A stretch of DNA of 64,000 bases from Neorhizobium galegae (GTDB taxonomy: Bacteria > Pseudomonadota > Alphaproteobacteria > Rhizobiales > Rhizobiaceae). This document shows positions 28,600 to 37,815 of the stretch, one piece after another (the first letter of the stretch is position 1; every line of letters begins with the position of its first letter). The notes beneath the pieces are model-generated. The model saw only the letters and a program-made list of their open reading frames with translations, made no database searches and was not told the origin of the DNA. The DNA is taken from NCBI RefSeq assembly GCF_021391675.1, contig NZ_CP090095.1:4005001-4069000 (forward strand), read 5' to 3'. The position numbers and the translations under genes are program-made.

Positions 28600-29472
28600 A
28601 TGGAAATTCTTTTCGACGAACAGCTGGTGAGTGCACGGCGCAGACGCGCGATAGCCGCCAAGGACAGCAATGCCGCCTTCCTTCTGGACATTGCCGGCCG
28701 CGAGCTTGCAGACCGGCTGGCGGTCGTCGAACGGAAGTTCGAGACCGCGGTCGAACTTCATGGCGGAACCGGCATCGCCGCTCGCGAAGCGCTGGCCACC
28801 GGCAAGGTCGGCACCTTGAGCCGCGTCGAGACCGATGCCACCTTCGCAAGGCCCGGAGACGCCTTCACCACGGCTCCATTCGAAGACGTCCCCCTGGAAC
28901 CCGAATCCGTCAATCTGGTCCTGTCGCCGCTCTCGCTGCACCTGGTCAACGACATGCCCGGCACGCTGATCCGCATCCGCCGGGCGCTGAAGCCCGACGG
29001 GCTTTTTCTGGCGGCGATCCCCGGCTCGGGCACGCTGCAGGAAATGCGCGACGTCCTTCTCTCTGCCGAGGCGGAACTGACCGGTGGCGCGAGCCCCCGC
29101 GTCATTCCGTTTGCCGATGTCCGCGATGTCGGCGCCCTGCTGCAGCGGGCCGGCTTCTCGCTGCCGGTCGTCGATGCCGAGACCTACACGGTGCGTTACG
29201 ACTCGCTCTTCCCGCTGATGCGCGATTTACGCGCCATGGGCATGACCAACCCCCTCGCAGGCCGCAGCCGCGTGCCGGTCACGAGGCGTTTCTTCGTAAG
29301 GGCTGCAGAGCTTTATGCGGAACGTTATTCCGATCCGGACGGCCGCATCCGCGCCACGTTCTCGATCATCTACGCATCCGGCTGGGCCCCGCACGAAAGC
29401 CAGCAGAAGCCGTTGAAGCCGGGTTCGGCCAAGATGCGGCTGGCCGATGCGTTGCGCAGGGAAACGGAATAG
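28600..29472 (+). CDS. SAM-dependent methyltransferase, BioC/NDUFAF5-like
   Basis: The 290 residues begin with the FDEQLVSARRRRA motif shared by this subgroup (NDUFAF5 homologues start with a very similar FDR-R-K-RA segment). The SAM fold is recognisable from LSPLSLHLVNDMPGTLIRIRRALKPDGLFLAAIPG (Asp/Asn strand and post-motif), while the motif I glycines in ELHGGTGIA are reduced. NDUFAF5 hydroxylates a complex I subunit rather than methylating, so the reaction here is uncertain. It is divergent from comF. Confidence 0.85.
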   Translation: MEILFDEQLVSARRRRAIAAKDSNAAFLLDIAGRELADRLAVVERKFETAVELHGGTGIAAREALATGKVGTLSRVETDATFARPGDAFTTAPFEDVPLEPESVNLVLSPLSLHLVNDMPGTLIRIRRALKPDGLFLAAIPGSGTLQEMRDVLLSAEAELTGGASPRVIPFADVRDVGALLQRAGFSLPVVDAETYTVRYDSLFPLMRDLRAMGMTNPLAGRSRVPVTRRFFVRAAELYAERYSDPDGRIRATFSIIYASGWAPHESQQKPLKPGSAKMRLADALRRETE

Positions 29473-29477
29473 GAGCG

Positions 29478-29651
29478 TTAGCGGGTAGCGTCCTCGTATA
29501 TATTCGCGATGCCGCCGAACATGTTGTTCATGAGGTCGTAATAACTGCCGAGCGCGATAAACAGCGTTACCGCCAGAATTGAAGCGATGAGGCCATATTC
29601 CACGGCCGTTGCGCCGCTGTTATTCTTCAGAAGAAACCTGAAAAGGCGCAT
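29478..29651 (-). CDS. Flp family type IVb pilin
   Basis: The 57-residue prepilin has a short basic leader, the prepilin peptidase site SGATAVEYGLI (cleavage after Gly at about residue 13, Glu at +5) and a hydrophobic helix ASILAVTLFIAL. Flp pilins form tight-adherence (Tad) fibres. No cpa/tad genes are visible here, so it would have to use machinery encoded elsewhere. The start is the ATG at 29651; an upstream in-frame ATG would add a non-pilin leader. Confidence 0.92.
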   Translation of the reverse strand: MRLFRFLLKNNSGATAVEYGLIASILAVTLFIALGSYYDLMNNMFGGIANIYEDATR

Positions 29652-29697
29652 GGAATATCCTTCAATCAACATGAGCGGGGCCAAAAAGCCCCTGGCG

Positions 29698-30018
29698 TCA
29701 GCAGTCGCTGCCGACGCCATAGCCCTGCACGATGCAGACCGAGCCGGGCGTTTCCTGCAGCACGCTGCGCCGGATCGTATAATGCCTTGCGCCCTTTTCG
29801 CCGGGCTTGATGGAGCCCGTGCTGATCAGGTCGAAATCCTCCTGGACATGCGCCAGTCGGCGCTCATCATTGCGGCCAGCGAGCATCGGCGTCACGATCA
29901 GCGAAAGAGCGATCGCGGCCGTCCCGAACAGAAGAGCGATATTGAGCGCGCCGGTTTTGCCGGAGCCATGCGTCGCCCGCTGACGGACCCGCACAGTTTT
30001 CCAGAATTCCTCGTCCAT
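29698..30018 (-). CDS. Small membrane-anchored protein beside the Flp pilin
   Basis: 106 residues with a basic cytoplasmic N-terminus, one membrane segment (IALLFGTAAIALSLIVTPML, about 27-46) and a periplasmic part holding two Cys near the end (SVCIVQGYGVGSDC). It lies 47 bases upstream of the pilin gene on the same strand and may be co-transcribed. No family is recognised. Confidence 0.7.
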   Translation of the reverse strand: MDEEFWKTVRVRQRATHGSGKTGALNIALLFGTAAIALSLIVTPMLAGRNDERRLAHVQEDFDLISTGSIKPGEKGARHYTIRRSVLQETPGSVCIVQGYGVGSDC

Positions 30019-30125
30019 GCCTTCTAAAGCCTCATCAACGCGTTACCGGATAAGCCATGAAGGTGCCACAATCGGCTAAACGATCCCTTAACGCCGTATG
30101 AATTCGGCCGCTCTAATTTTATCGA

Positions 30126-30539
30126 TCAGAGCAGATCCTGCAGGATCGGGATCAGCGGCTCGTCGGCCGGTGGCATCGGGTAGTCCCTGAGCGCGTTCGG
30201 CCGCACCCATTTGATCGCCTGCCCTTCCCTTCCCGTCGGAATACCTTCGAAGCGACGGCAGACATAGAGCGGCATTAGCAGGTGGAAGGTCTCGTAGGTG
30301 TGGCTGGCGAAGGTGAGCGGCGCAAGGCACGGGATCTTGGTCTGGATGCCCAGTTCTTCCTCGAGCTCGCGCACCAGCGTCTCCTCGGGCGTCTCACCGG
30401 GCTCGACCTTGCCGCCGGGAAACTCCCAGAGACCGGCCAGCGACTTGCCTTCCGGACGCTGCGCCAGAAGGACGCGACCGTCGGTATCGATCAGCGCGCA
30501 GGCGGCGACGAGCAGGATCTTGCGGGGGGCGTCGCTCAT
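30126..30539 (-). CDS. mutT: MutT-like Nudix hydrolase (8-oxo-dGTP diphosphatase)
   Basis: The 137-residue protein carries a complete Nudix box: GGKVEPGETPEETLVRELEE then ELGI (about residues 37-60). Its length and the FPGGKVEPGE context suit MutT, which clears oxidised dGTP from the nucleotide pool. The start ATG at 30539 overlaps the stop of the acetyltransferase gene by four bases. The operon is argJ-GNAT-mutT read leftward. Confidence 0.92.
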   Translation of the reverse strand: MSDAPRKILLVAACALIDTDGRVLLAQRPEGKSLAGLWEFPGGKVEPGETPEETLVRELEEELGIQTKIPCLAPLTFASHTYETFHLLMPLYVCRRFEGIPTGREGQAIKWVRPNALRDYPMPPADEPLIPILQDLL

Positions 30540-31318
30540 GCCCGGCTTTCCTGCCGCCAGTAACGGTATTCGTAGGCCTTGCGGAAGCCGAATTTTCGAT
30601 AAAGCGCCATCGCCGGTTCGTTGGTCGAGACCACCTGCAGCCAAGCCGAACGCGCACCGCTGATACGAGCCCAGCGCAGCGCCGAAGACAGGATTTCGGT
30701 GCCGATGCCCTCGCGCCGATGCGCTTTGGCCACGGCAAAGGAGATGATGCCGGCAAGATCGTTGTCCTGGACGCAGAGCGCCACGGCCGCGGCTCCTTCC
30801 TGCGGATTCTCCTTGATGAAGAAGCCGGAGATCGGCTTGATCGAACTCAGGATCTCGGCAAGCGCCGGCTTCAGCGCCGGGTCCTCGCTATCGACCGCAA
30901 GGCTCGCATCGCAGAACCGGCCGATATCGTGGCTCGGCAGGTGATCGAGCGTGTCCGGCAATTCCAGTTCGGTAAGGTTGACGGTCAGAACGTCGACAGT
31001 CTCGAACACCCGCCAGCCGGCGGCATCGAGATGGTCGATGAGCTTGGGAGGGGCGAGCGGCGTCTCCCGGACGACCAACTGACGGCCATAATTCTCGAAC
31101 CGCTTGCGCGCCTTCTCGAGCCGCATCGCCATGTCGCGGTGATCCGACGGGTCGAGCGGCACTATGCAGTTCAGGCGCTTGGAAGGATGGCCGCCGGTCA
31201 GCCGCACCTGCCAGCTTCCGTCATAAACGACAGACGCCGCCGGCCAGGCCCGAAAGCCCACGGCTTCGAGCCGCCTGACCAATGGCAGATCGTTCTGAGG
31301 AGAAGATGCTTCGTTCAA
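30536..31318 (-). CDS. GNAT family N-acetyltransferase
   Basis: 260 residues: a long N-terminal domain of unknown kind and a C-terminal GNAT fold with the acetyl-CoA loop in AVAKAHRREGIGTEIL (about 195-210) and the closing LYRKFGFRKAYEYRYW. It lies 6 bases after argJ and overlaps mutT by four. The substrate is unknown. Confidence 0.9.
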   Translation of the reverse strand: MNEASSPQNDLPLVRRLEAVGFRAWPAASVVYDGSWQVRLTGGHPSKRLNCIVPLDPSDHRDMAMRLEKARKRFENYGRQLVVRETPLAPPKLIDHLDAAGWRVFETVDVLTVNLTELELPDTLDHLPSHDIGRFCDASLAVDSEDPALKPALAEILSSIKPISGFFIKENPQEGAAAVALCVQDNDLAGIISFAVAKAHRREGIGTEILSSALRWARISGARSAWLQVVSTNEPAMALYRKFGFRKAYEYRYWRQESRA

Positions 31319-31324
31319 TTCCTG

Positions 31325-32566
31325 TCAGCTCCGATAGTCGCCGTTGATGGCAACATATTCCTTGGTGAGGTCGCAGGTCCAGACGGTCGCCCGGCCGTTG
31401 CCGAGACCGATATCGACCTTCACCGGAATGTCTTGTTCCTTCATGACAGCGGTGGTCGCGGCTTCGGAATAGGCCGGATCGCGCTCGCCGTCGACGGCAA
31501 CGCGCACATCGCCGAACCAGATCGCCAGCCGGTCGCGGTCAGCCATCTCGCCCGACTTGCCAACGGCCATCACGATACGGCCCCAATTGGCGTCTTCGCC
31601 GGCGATCGCGGTCTTGACCAGCGGCGAGTTGGCGATCGAAAGAGCGATCGCCTTGGCTGCGGCATCGCTCTCGGCACCGGTGACGGTGATTTCGACCATC
31701 TTGCGGGCACCTTCACCGTCGCGAACGACCTGCAGGGCCAGATCCTTGAGCAGGTCGTTGAGCGCCGCGCGGAAGCTCGTCAGGCGTGGATCGTCGGCGG
31801 TCTCGACGCGGGCTTGCCCATCGTCGGCGGCGGCACCGGTGGCAAACAGCATCAGCGTATCGGAGGTCGAGGTATCGCTATCGACGGTGACCGAATTGAA
31901 GGTCGGGCCGACGCCGGCGGAAAGCAGGCTCTGCAGCGCCGGCGACGCGATGTCCGCATCGGTCGCCACGAAGGACAGCATCGTCGCCATGTCCGGCGCG
32001 ATCATGCCGGCGCCCTTGGCGATGCCGTTGATCGTCACCTTGACGCCGCCGATTTCGGCAATGCGGGTCGCGACCTTCGGATAGGTGTCGGTGGTCATGA
32101 TCGCCTTGGCAGCTTCGAGCCAGAAGTTGCCGGTGGCGCCGGTGTTCATGTCGCCGAGCACGCCTGCGAATTTCGTCGCGTCGAGCGGCTCGCCGATCAC
32201 GCCGGTCGAAGCCAGATAGACCTCGTTCTCGCCGCAGCCGACAGCCTCGGAGGCCGATTTGGCAGTGAGTTCAGTCGCGGCTTTGCCCCTGATGCCGGTA
32301 AAGGCATTGGCATTGCCGGAATTGACGACCACGGCACGCGCCACCCCATGCGACAGATTGGCGCGGCAGAAATCGACCGGCGCCGAAGGGCACTTGGAGC
32401 GGGTGAAGACGCCCGCGACGGTCGCCGGCTCGTCGAACACCATCAGCAGCACGTCGGTGCGGTTCTTGTACTTGATCCCGGCGGCGGCAGTCGCCATGCG
32501 CACGCCGCGGATCGCCGGCATGTCGGGATAGGATTTCGGAGCGAGCGGCGAAACGGAATCGGACAT
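31325..32566 (-). CDS. argJ: Bifunctional glutamate N-acetyltransferase/amino-acid acetyltransferase
   Basis: ArgJ transfers acetyl from N-acetylornithine to glutamate in cyclic arginine synthesis and can also start the pathway from acetyl-CoA. The 413-residue precursor cuts itself at the Ala-Thr bond in [20 protein letters not shown] (around residue 195-198), where Thr becomes the N-terminal nucleophile of the beta chain. Other signatures are [13 protein letters not shown] and GRDANWGRI-like [14 protein letters not shown]. It is first in an operon with the GNAT and mutT genes. Confidence 0.96.
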   Translation of the reverse strand: MSDSVSPLAPKSYPDMPAIRGVRMATAAAGIKYKNRTDVLLMVFDEPATVAGVFTRSKCPSAPVDFCRANLSHGVARAVVVNSGNANAFTGIRGKAATELTAKSASEAVGCGENEVYLASTGVIGEPLDATKFAGVLGDMNTGATGNFWLEAAKAIMTTDTYPKVATRIAEIGGVKVTINGIAKGAGMIAPDMATMLSFVATDADIASPALQSLLSAGVGPTFNSVTVDSDTSTSDTLMLFATGAAADDGQARVETADDPRLTSFRAALNDLLKDLALQVVRDGEGARKMVEITVTGAESDAAAKAIALSIANSPLVKTAIAGEDANWGRIVMAVGKSGEMADRDRLAIWFGDVRVAVDGERDPAYSEAATTAVMKEQDIPVKVDIGLGNGRATVWTCDLTKEYVAINGDYRS

Positions 32567-32590
32567 CGGAAATTACCTGGCTCAAATAGG

Positions 32591-32615
32591 AAAAGGGCCC
32601 GGAAGATCCGGGCCC
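32591..32615 (-). terminator. Terminator of the peptidyl-prolyl isomerase gene
   Basis: An 8-bp stem, GGGCCCGG (32595-32602) with CCGGGCCC (32608-32615), reads into TTTTCC on the minus strand, 13 bases past the stop of the leftward gene. Confidence 0.85.
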
Positions 32616-32627
32616 GTCGTCAAAAGA

Positions 32628-33497
32628 TTACTGCTGGGCCGGGACGGCACCGTCCTGCATCTTGCTGACGTCGTCATAGCCCTTCTTGAGGGCCGCATCC
32701 TTGATGTCGATCTTTTGCTCGCTCTTGGCCTTGGTGATGAGAGCGACGTACTTGTCGCGCATCACAAGCTGCTTGACCTGGTCCTCGACCTGGTCGAAAG
32801 CCGGCGCCGGAGCATCGCGCGTGTCTTCCAGCTTGATGACGTGATAGCCGAACTGCGACTTGACCGGCGTCTTGGAATATTCGCCCTTCTTCAGCGTGAA
32901 AGCGACTTCTTCGAATTCCGGGACCATGCGGCCGCGGCCGAACCAGCCAAGGTCGCCGCCTTCATCCTTGTTGGAATCCTGGGACTTTTCCTTGGCGATC
33001 GCGGCGAAATCCTTGCCCTTGTCGAGATCGGCGATGATCGCCTTGGCCTCGTCCTCGGTCTTCACCAGGATGTGACGGGCATGCACTTCTTCCTGCTTCG
33101 GCAGGGAGGCGATTTCCTTGTCGTAACGAGCCTTGACCTCTGCCGGGGTGGTGGCGTCGATCACATGCTTGCGGAAGTAGGCGTTATGCAGCTCGCGGTC
33201 GGCAATATAGTCCATCCGCTTCTTGAAGTCCGGCGTATCCTTGATGCCTTCGGCGAGAGCGCCCTTGGCGAGCAGCTTGACGTCGATGGCGCCGGAAAGG
33301 GCTGCGACCTTCTTCTGGTCGTCCGGAAGCTGGGCGAGCTGCGGGTCGAGGTTCTGAACCGCAATATCCAGTTCCGACTGGTGAATTTCCAGGTCACCGA
33401 CCTTGGCAACGACCGTATCCTCCGCCGCAAAGGCGGGAGCCTGGCAGAGGATCGCGGCGGCCAGCGCGGCCGTCATGAGAAATTTGTGGCGCAACAT
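32628..33497 (-). CDS. Periplasmic parvulin-type peptidyl-prolyl isomerase
   Basis: 289 residues with a signal peptide (FLMTAALAAAILCQAPAFAA), a SurA-like N-terminal helical domain and a PpiC domain (about 130-240). The isomerase core shows VHARHILVKTEDEAKAI, GGDLGWFGRGRMVPEFEEVAF and PVKSQFGYHVIKLED. It should fold outer-membrane or periplasmic proteins after export. The start is the ATG at 33497; a longer frame upstream would bury the signal peptide. It is divergent from secA, a logical pairing of export and periplasmic folding. Confidence 0.94.
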   Translation of the reverse strand: MLRHKFLMTAALAAAILCQAPAFAAEDTVVAKVGDLEIHQSELDIAVQNLDPQLAQLPDDQKKVAALSGAIDVKLLAKGALAEGIKDTPDFKKRMDYIADRELHNAYFRKHVIDATTPAEVKARYDKEIASLPKQEEVHARHILVKTEDEAKAIIADLDKGKDFAAIAKEKSQDSNKDEGGDLGWFGRGRMVPEFEEVAFTLKKGEYSKTPVKSQFGYHVIKLEDTRDAPAPAFDQVEDQVKQLVMRDKYVALITKAKSEQKIDIKDAALKKGYDDVSKMQDGAVPAQQ

Positions 33498-33751
33498 CGA
33501 TAAAGACCTTTCGATAAGGATGCCGGTTTCAGAACGTCTGATTCCGGCCAGAAAACCTTCACAAACACCGGATTGTGGCCATTCTGTATCGGCCGCCACC
33601 GTTGACATCATTCGACCCCCCTCTTATCTGTCACGCAACTTGGCGTCCAGCAGAGTTTCCGGGCGTGACGGGTCATTTTATCGGCATCAGAAACCGATGG
33701 TTCGACCGGTCCCGCGCCCCCATGGGACAGATTTCAGAAAGGACCATTCGT

Positions 33752-36463
33752 ATGGTCAGCCTTGGCGGCATCGCCCGCAAATTGTTCGGTTCGGCAAACG
33801 ATCGCCGCGTGCGCAGCTACCAGCCGACCATCGACGCCATCAATGCAATCGAGGAGAAGACCAAGGCTCTCTCCGACGAACAGCTCGCAGCCCAGACGGT
33901 GGAGTTCAGGAAACTGCTCGCCGAGGGCAAGACGCTCGACGACATCCTGATCCCCGCCTTTGCGGTGGTGCGCGAGGCGTCCCGCCGCGTACTCGGCATG
34001 CGCCCGTTCGACGTGCAGCTGACCGGCGGCATGATCCTTCACGATGGCGCGATCGCCGAGATGAAGACCGGCGAAGGCAAGACGCTGGTGGCGACGCTGC
34101 CCGTCTACCTCAACGCGCTCGCCGGCAAGGGCGTCCATGTGGTCACCGTCAACGACTACCTGGCCCAGCGCGACGCCCACACGATGGGTAAACTCTACGG
34201 CTTCCTCGGGCTGACCACGGGCGTCATCGTCCATGGCCTCAGCGACGAAGAGCGCCACGCCAACTATGCCTGCGACATCACCTACGCCACCAACAACGAA
34301 CTGGGCTTCGATTATCTGCGCGACAACATGAAGTACGAGCGCAGCCAGATGGTCCAGCGCGGACACAACTACGCGATCGTCGACGAAGTGGACTCGATCC
34401 TGGTCGACGAGGCGCGCACGCCGCTGATCATCTCCGGCCCGCTCGACGACCGTTCGGAACTCTACAACACGATCGACGCCTTCATCCCGGTCCTGACGCC
34501 GGAAGACTACGAGATCGACGAGAAGCAGCGCTCTGCAAACTTCTCCGAGGTCGGCACCGAAAAGCTCGAGAACCTGCTGCGTCAGGCCGGCCTGCTGAAG
34601 GGCGAATCCCTCTACGACGTCGAGAACGTCGCGATCGTCCACCACATCAACAACGCGCTGAAGGCCCACAAGCTCTTCACCCGCGACAAGGATTATATCG
34701 TCCGCAACGACGAGATCGTCATCATCGACGAATTCACGGGCCGCATGATGCCCGGCCGCCGTTATTCGGAAGGCCAGCACCAGGCGCTCGAAGCCAAGGA
34801 AAAGGTGCAGATCCAGCCGGAGAACCAGACGCTCTCCTCGATCACCTTCCAGAACTATTTCCGCATGTACGGAAAGCTCGCCGGCATGACCGGTACGGCC
34901 CAGACCGAAGCGGAAGAGTTCGGCAATATCTACAAGCTCGAAGTGATCGAAGTGCCGACCAACCTGCCGATCCAGCGTATCGACGAGGACGACGAGGTCT
35001 ACCGGACCTTCGACGAGAAGTTCAAGGCGATCATCGAAGAGATCAAACAAGCCCATGAACGCGGCCAGCCGGTCCTGGTCGGCACGACCTCGATCGAAAA
35101 ATCCGAACTGCTGGCGACCATGCTGCGCCAGTCGGGCTTCAACAATTTCCAGGTCCTGAACGCCCGTTACCACGAGCAGGAAGCCTATATCGTGTCGCAG
35201 GCCGGTGTGCCGGGCGCAGTGACGATCGCCACCAACATGGCCGGCCGCGGCACCGACATCCAGCTCGGCGGCAATATCGACATGCGCCTCGAACGCGAGC
35301 TCGAAGGCATGGAGCCGGGTCCGGAGCGCGATGCACTGGAAGCGGCAAGCCGCGAGGAAGTGAAGCAGCTCAAGGAAAAGGCGCTTGCCGCCGGCGGCCT
35401 CTACGTCATCGCCACCGAACGCCACGAAAGCCGCCGCATCGACAACCAGCTGCGCGGCCGTTCCGGTCGTCAGGGCGACCCGGGCCGTTCGAAGTTCTAC
35501 CTGTCGCTCCAGGACGACCTGATGCGCATCTTCGGCTCCGACCGCATGGACAGCATGCTGCAGAAGCTCGGCCTCAAGGAAGGCGAAGCGATCGTCCATC
35601 CCTGGATCAACAAGGCGCTCGAACGCGCCCAGAAGAAGGTCGAAGCCCGCAACTTCGACATCCGCAAGAACCTTCTGAAATACGACGACGTCACCAACGA
35701 CCAGCGCAAGGTGATCTTCGAGCAGCGCATCGAGATGATGGACTCGGAAGACGTATCCGAGACCGTCGAGGACATGCGCAACGAGGTGATCGAAGTTCTC
35801 GTCGCCAAGCACATTCCCGAACGCGCCTATGCCGAGCAATGGAATGCCGCAGGCCTTCGCGAAGACGCCGACCGGATGCTCAACCTCGACCTGCCGATCG
35901 AGGACTGGGTCAAGGAAGAAGGCATCGGCGAGACCGACATCCGGGAGCGCATCACCGAGGCTGCCGACAAGGCCGCGGCCGATCGCAAGGAACGCTTCGG
36001 CGCCGATATCATGACCTATGTGGAGCGCTCCGTGCTGCTCCAGACGCTCGACCACCTGTGGCGCGAGCATATCGTCAACCTCGACCACCTGCGCTCGGTC
36101 ATCGGCTTCCGCGGTTATGCCCAGCGCGATCCGCTGCAGGAATACAAGGCGGAAGCCTTCGAGCTGTTCCAGGCCCTGCTTGCCAACCTGCGCGAGGCGG
36201 TCACCGCACAGCTGATGCGCGTCGAGCTGGTGCAGAACCCGGAACCGCCGCAGCCGCCGGCGATCTACGACGAACAGCATGTCGATCCGACGACCGGCCT
36301 CAACCAGGTCACCGGTTTCGATAGCGAGAACTTCATCGCTGCACCGGAAGACCGTCGTCCGGAAGATCCCTCCACCTGGGGCAAGATCGGCCGCAACGAG
36401 GCCTGCCCCTGCGGGTCCGGAAAGAAATACAAGCATTGCCACGGCGCCTTCGAGCAGGCCTGA
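33752..36463 (+). CDS. secA: Preprotein translocase ATPase SecA
   Basis: SecA drives proteins through SecYEG with ATP. About 903 residues. Nucleotide-binding domain 1 has Walker [14 protein letters not shown] (about 104-116) and DEAD-type [13 protein letters not shown] (about 209-221). The preprotein cross-linking domain follows, then domain 2 with [19 protein letters not shown] and the helical scaffold. The C-terminal zinc motif [14 protein letters not shown] binds SecB and phospholipid. I chose ATG 33752 ([13 protein letters not shown]) with AAGGA upstream; an in-frame extension of 59 codons has no similarity. Confidence 0.97.
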   Translation: MVSLGGIARKLFGSANDRRVRSYQPTIDAINAIEEKTKALSDEQLAAQTVEFRKLLAEGKTLDDILIPAFAVVREASRRVLGMRPFDVQLTGGMILHDGAIAEMKTGEGKTLVATLPVYLNALAGKGVHVVTVNDYLAQRDAHTMGKLYGFLGLTTGVIVHGLSDEERHANYACDITYATNNELGFDYLRDNMKYERSQMVQRGHNYAIVDEVDSILVDEARTPLIISGPLDDRSELYNTIDAFIPVLTPEDYEIDEKQRSANFSEVGTEKLENLLRQAGLLKGESLYDVENVAIVHHINNALKAHKLFTRDKDYIVRNDEIVIIDEFTGRMMPGRRYSEGQHQALEAKEKVQIQPENQTLSSITFQNYFRMYGKLAGMTGTAQTEAEEFGNIYKLEVIEVPTNLPIQRIDEDDEVYRTFDEKFKAIIEEIKQAHERGQPVLVGTTSIEKSELLATMLRQSGFNNFQVLNARYHEQEAYIVSQAGVPGAVTIATNMAGRGTDIQLGGNIDMRLERELEGMEPGPERDALEAASREEVKQLKEKALAAGGLYVIATERHESRRIDNQLRGRSGRQGDPGRSKFYLSLQDDLMRIFGSDRMDSMLQKLGLKEGEAIVHPWINKALERAQKKVEARNFDIRKNLLKYDDVTNDQRKVIFEQRIEMMDSEDVSETVEDMRNEVIEVLVAKHIPERAYAEQWNAAGLREDADRMLNLDLPIEDWVKEEGIGETDIRERITEAADKAAADRKERFGADIMTYVERSVLLQTLDHLWREHIVNLDHLRSVIGFRGYAQRDPLQEYKAEAFELFQALLANLREAVTAQLMRVELVQNPEPPQPPAIYDEQHVDPTTGLNQVTGFDSENFIAAPEDRRPEDPSTWGKIGRNEACPCGSGKKYKHCHGAFEQA

Positions 36464-36488
36464 GGCTTCCGCGAAACCTGATGATGCG

Positions 36489-36513
36489 AACGCCGCCCTT
36501 GGGCGGCGTTTTC
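36489..36513 (+). terminator. Terminator after secA
   Basis: AACGCCGCCC (36489-36498) pairs with GGGCGGCGTT (36501-36510), followed by TTC. It lies 25 bases past the secA stop. Confidence 0.8.
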
Positions 36514-36538
36514 GTGTCCGCCTTCCGGAAAGATCGCA

Positions 36539-37444
36539 TCAGCCTTCGGCTGGAGACCCGGCGCAGATTTCCCGAACACATGTCCGCAGCCACCGGTGAG
36601 CCGGATCGGCATCCAGCCGCGGATGCCAGAGCAATGACACGGTAATCTCGGGCACCTGGACCGGCAGGGCGAAACTGAACATTCCGGCACGCAGGTTGCC
36701 GCTGTGCCGCTCGGGAATGCTGGCGATCAGATCCGAAGACCTGGCGAGAACCAGCGCCGTGGCGAAACCGTCTACGATCGTCACGATCCGCCGTTCCAGC
36801 CCCGACGCTGCCAGGACCTCGTCGACCGCCCCTCTTTCAAGCCCACGTCGTGAGACCAGGATATGGTCGCCCGCCGCGTATCGCCGAGCCGATATCTCGC
36901 CCTCGGCCAGCGGATGCCCGCTGCGCACGACGCCGATGAAACGGTCCCGGAACAATGCCTGGGCCCGCACTTCCGGACCGATCGCCGTGCCGACGACCCC
37001 GGTTTCCAGATCGACGCTTCCATCGCGAAGCGAGGCGCTGTCCTTGTCCGGCTTGCGGATGAAACGCAGCCGGACGCCGGACGCCTGAGCGCTGACACGA
37101 GCGATGAGGCCAGGCCCGAAATTCTCGACGAAACCCTCGCTGGTGCGCAGCGTGAATGTGCGGACGAGCTTACCGAGATCGAGCATCTCGACTGGCCGCA
37201 AGACCGCTTCCGCGTCCTGCACGAGGCCGCCGACCCGTTCGCGCAGTTCGATCGCCCGTGGCGTTGGCACAAGCCCACGGCCGGCCCTCACCAGCAGCGG
37301 ATCACCCGTCGTCTCGCGCAATCGCGCCAAGGCCCGGCTCATGGCCGACTGGCTGAGCCGCAGCCGTTTGGCCGCCCGCGCCACGCTGCCTTCGGCCAGA
37401 AGAACGTCGAGGGTGAAAAGCAGGTTGAGATCGGGTCTGGACAT
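36539..37444 (-). CDS. LysR-family transcriptional regulator
   Basis: 301 residues with an N-terminal winged helix (LFTLDVLLAEGSVARAAKRL then SQSAMSRALARLR, about 9-45) and a PBP-like effector domain. It is divergent from the DUF2798-MFS exporter pair with a 128-base gap, so it most likely controls those genes in response to a compound the exporter handles. The start at 37444 is standard for the family (MSRPDLNLLFTLDVL). Confidence 0.93.
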   Translation of the reverse strand: MSRPDLNLLFTLDVLLAEGSVARAAKRLRLSQSAMSRALARLRETTGDPLLVRAGRGLVPTPRAIELRERVGGLVQDAEAVLRPVEMLDLGKLVRTFTLRTSEGFVENFGPGLIARVSAQASGVRLRFIRKPDKDSASLRDGSVDLETGVVGTAIGPEVRAQALFRDRFIGVVRSGHPLAEGEISARRYAAGDHILVSRRGLERGAVDEVLAASGLERRIVTIVDGFATALVLARSSDLIASIPERHSGNLRAGMFSFALPVQVPEITVSLLWHPRLDADPAHRWLRTCVREICAGSPAEG

Positions 37445-37572
37445 GCGCGCAGCATAACACAGGCGCTTCGATATGACATGGCGCCCGACGCATTGAATTG
37501 ATGCAAACGATGCGCCTTCCGCCATGACTGCCCTTGAGATAGCCATCGGACAACAGTTTCTGGAGGTCCCCC

Positions 37573-37815
37573 ATGATACCCGTACGACTGATACCCGTCG
37601 TTTTCGGCCTTGTTCTTTCCTGCCTGATGTCCCTGCTGGTCTCCGGCGTTTCCACGCTCCGCAGCACAGGACCGATCGACGGCTTCCTCGGGATCTGGAT
37701 GGGAGCATGGCTTCCCTCCTGGATCATCGCTTTTCCGGTCGTGCTGGTTGTCGCGCCGCTTGCGCGCCGGATCGTGAGCAACCTCGCGAAACCGGCGGAG
37801 GGCAAAAAGCGATGA
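37573..37815 (+). CDS. DUF2798 family small membrane protein
   Basis: 80 residues with two membrane segments (VVFGLVLSCLMSLLVSGVST and IIAFPVVLVVAPLARRIV) and the GFLGIWMGAWLPSWIIAFP motif characteristic of DUF2798. Its TGA overlaps the MFS start (ATGA), so the two are coupled. DUF2798 proteins are often found beside exporters; the role is unknown. Confidence 0.88.
   Translation: MIPVRLIPVVFGLVLSCLMSLLVSGVSTLRSTGPIDGFLGIWMGAWLPSWIIAFPVVLVVAPLARRIVSNLAKPAEGKKR

Noticed and set aside
33734..36442. 902-codon minus-strand ORF opposite secA
   Set aside because: Antisense of secA; no independent protein features.
37524..37811. N-terminal extension of the MFS transporter
   Set aside because: It overlaps the DUF2798 gene completely; the ATG at 37812 overlapping the DUF2798 stop gives the normal start.
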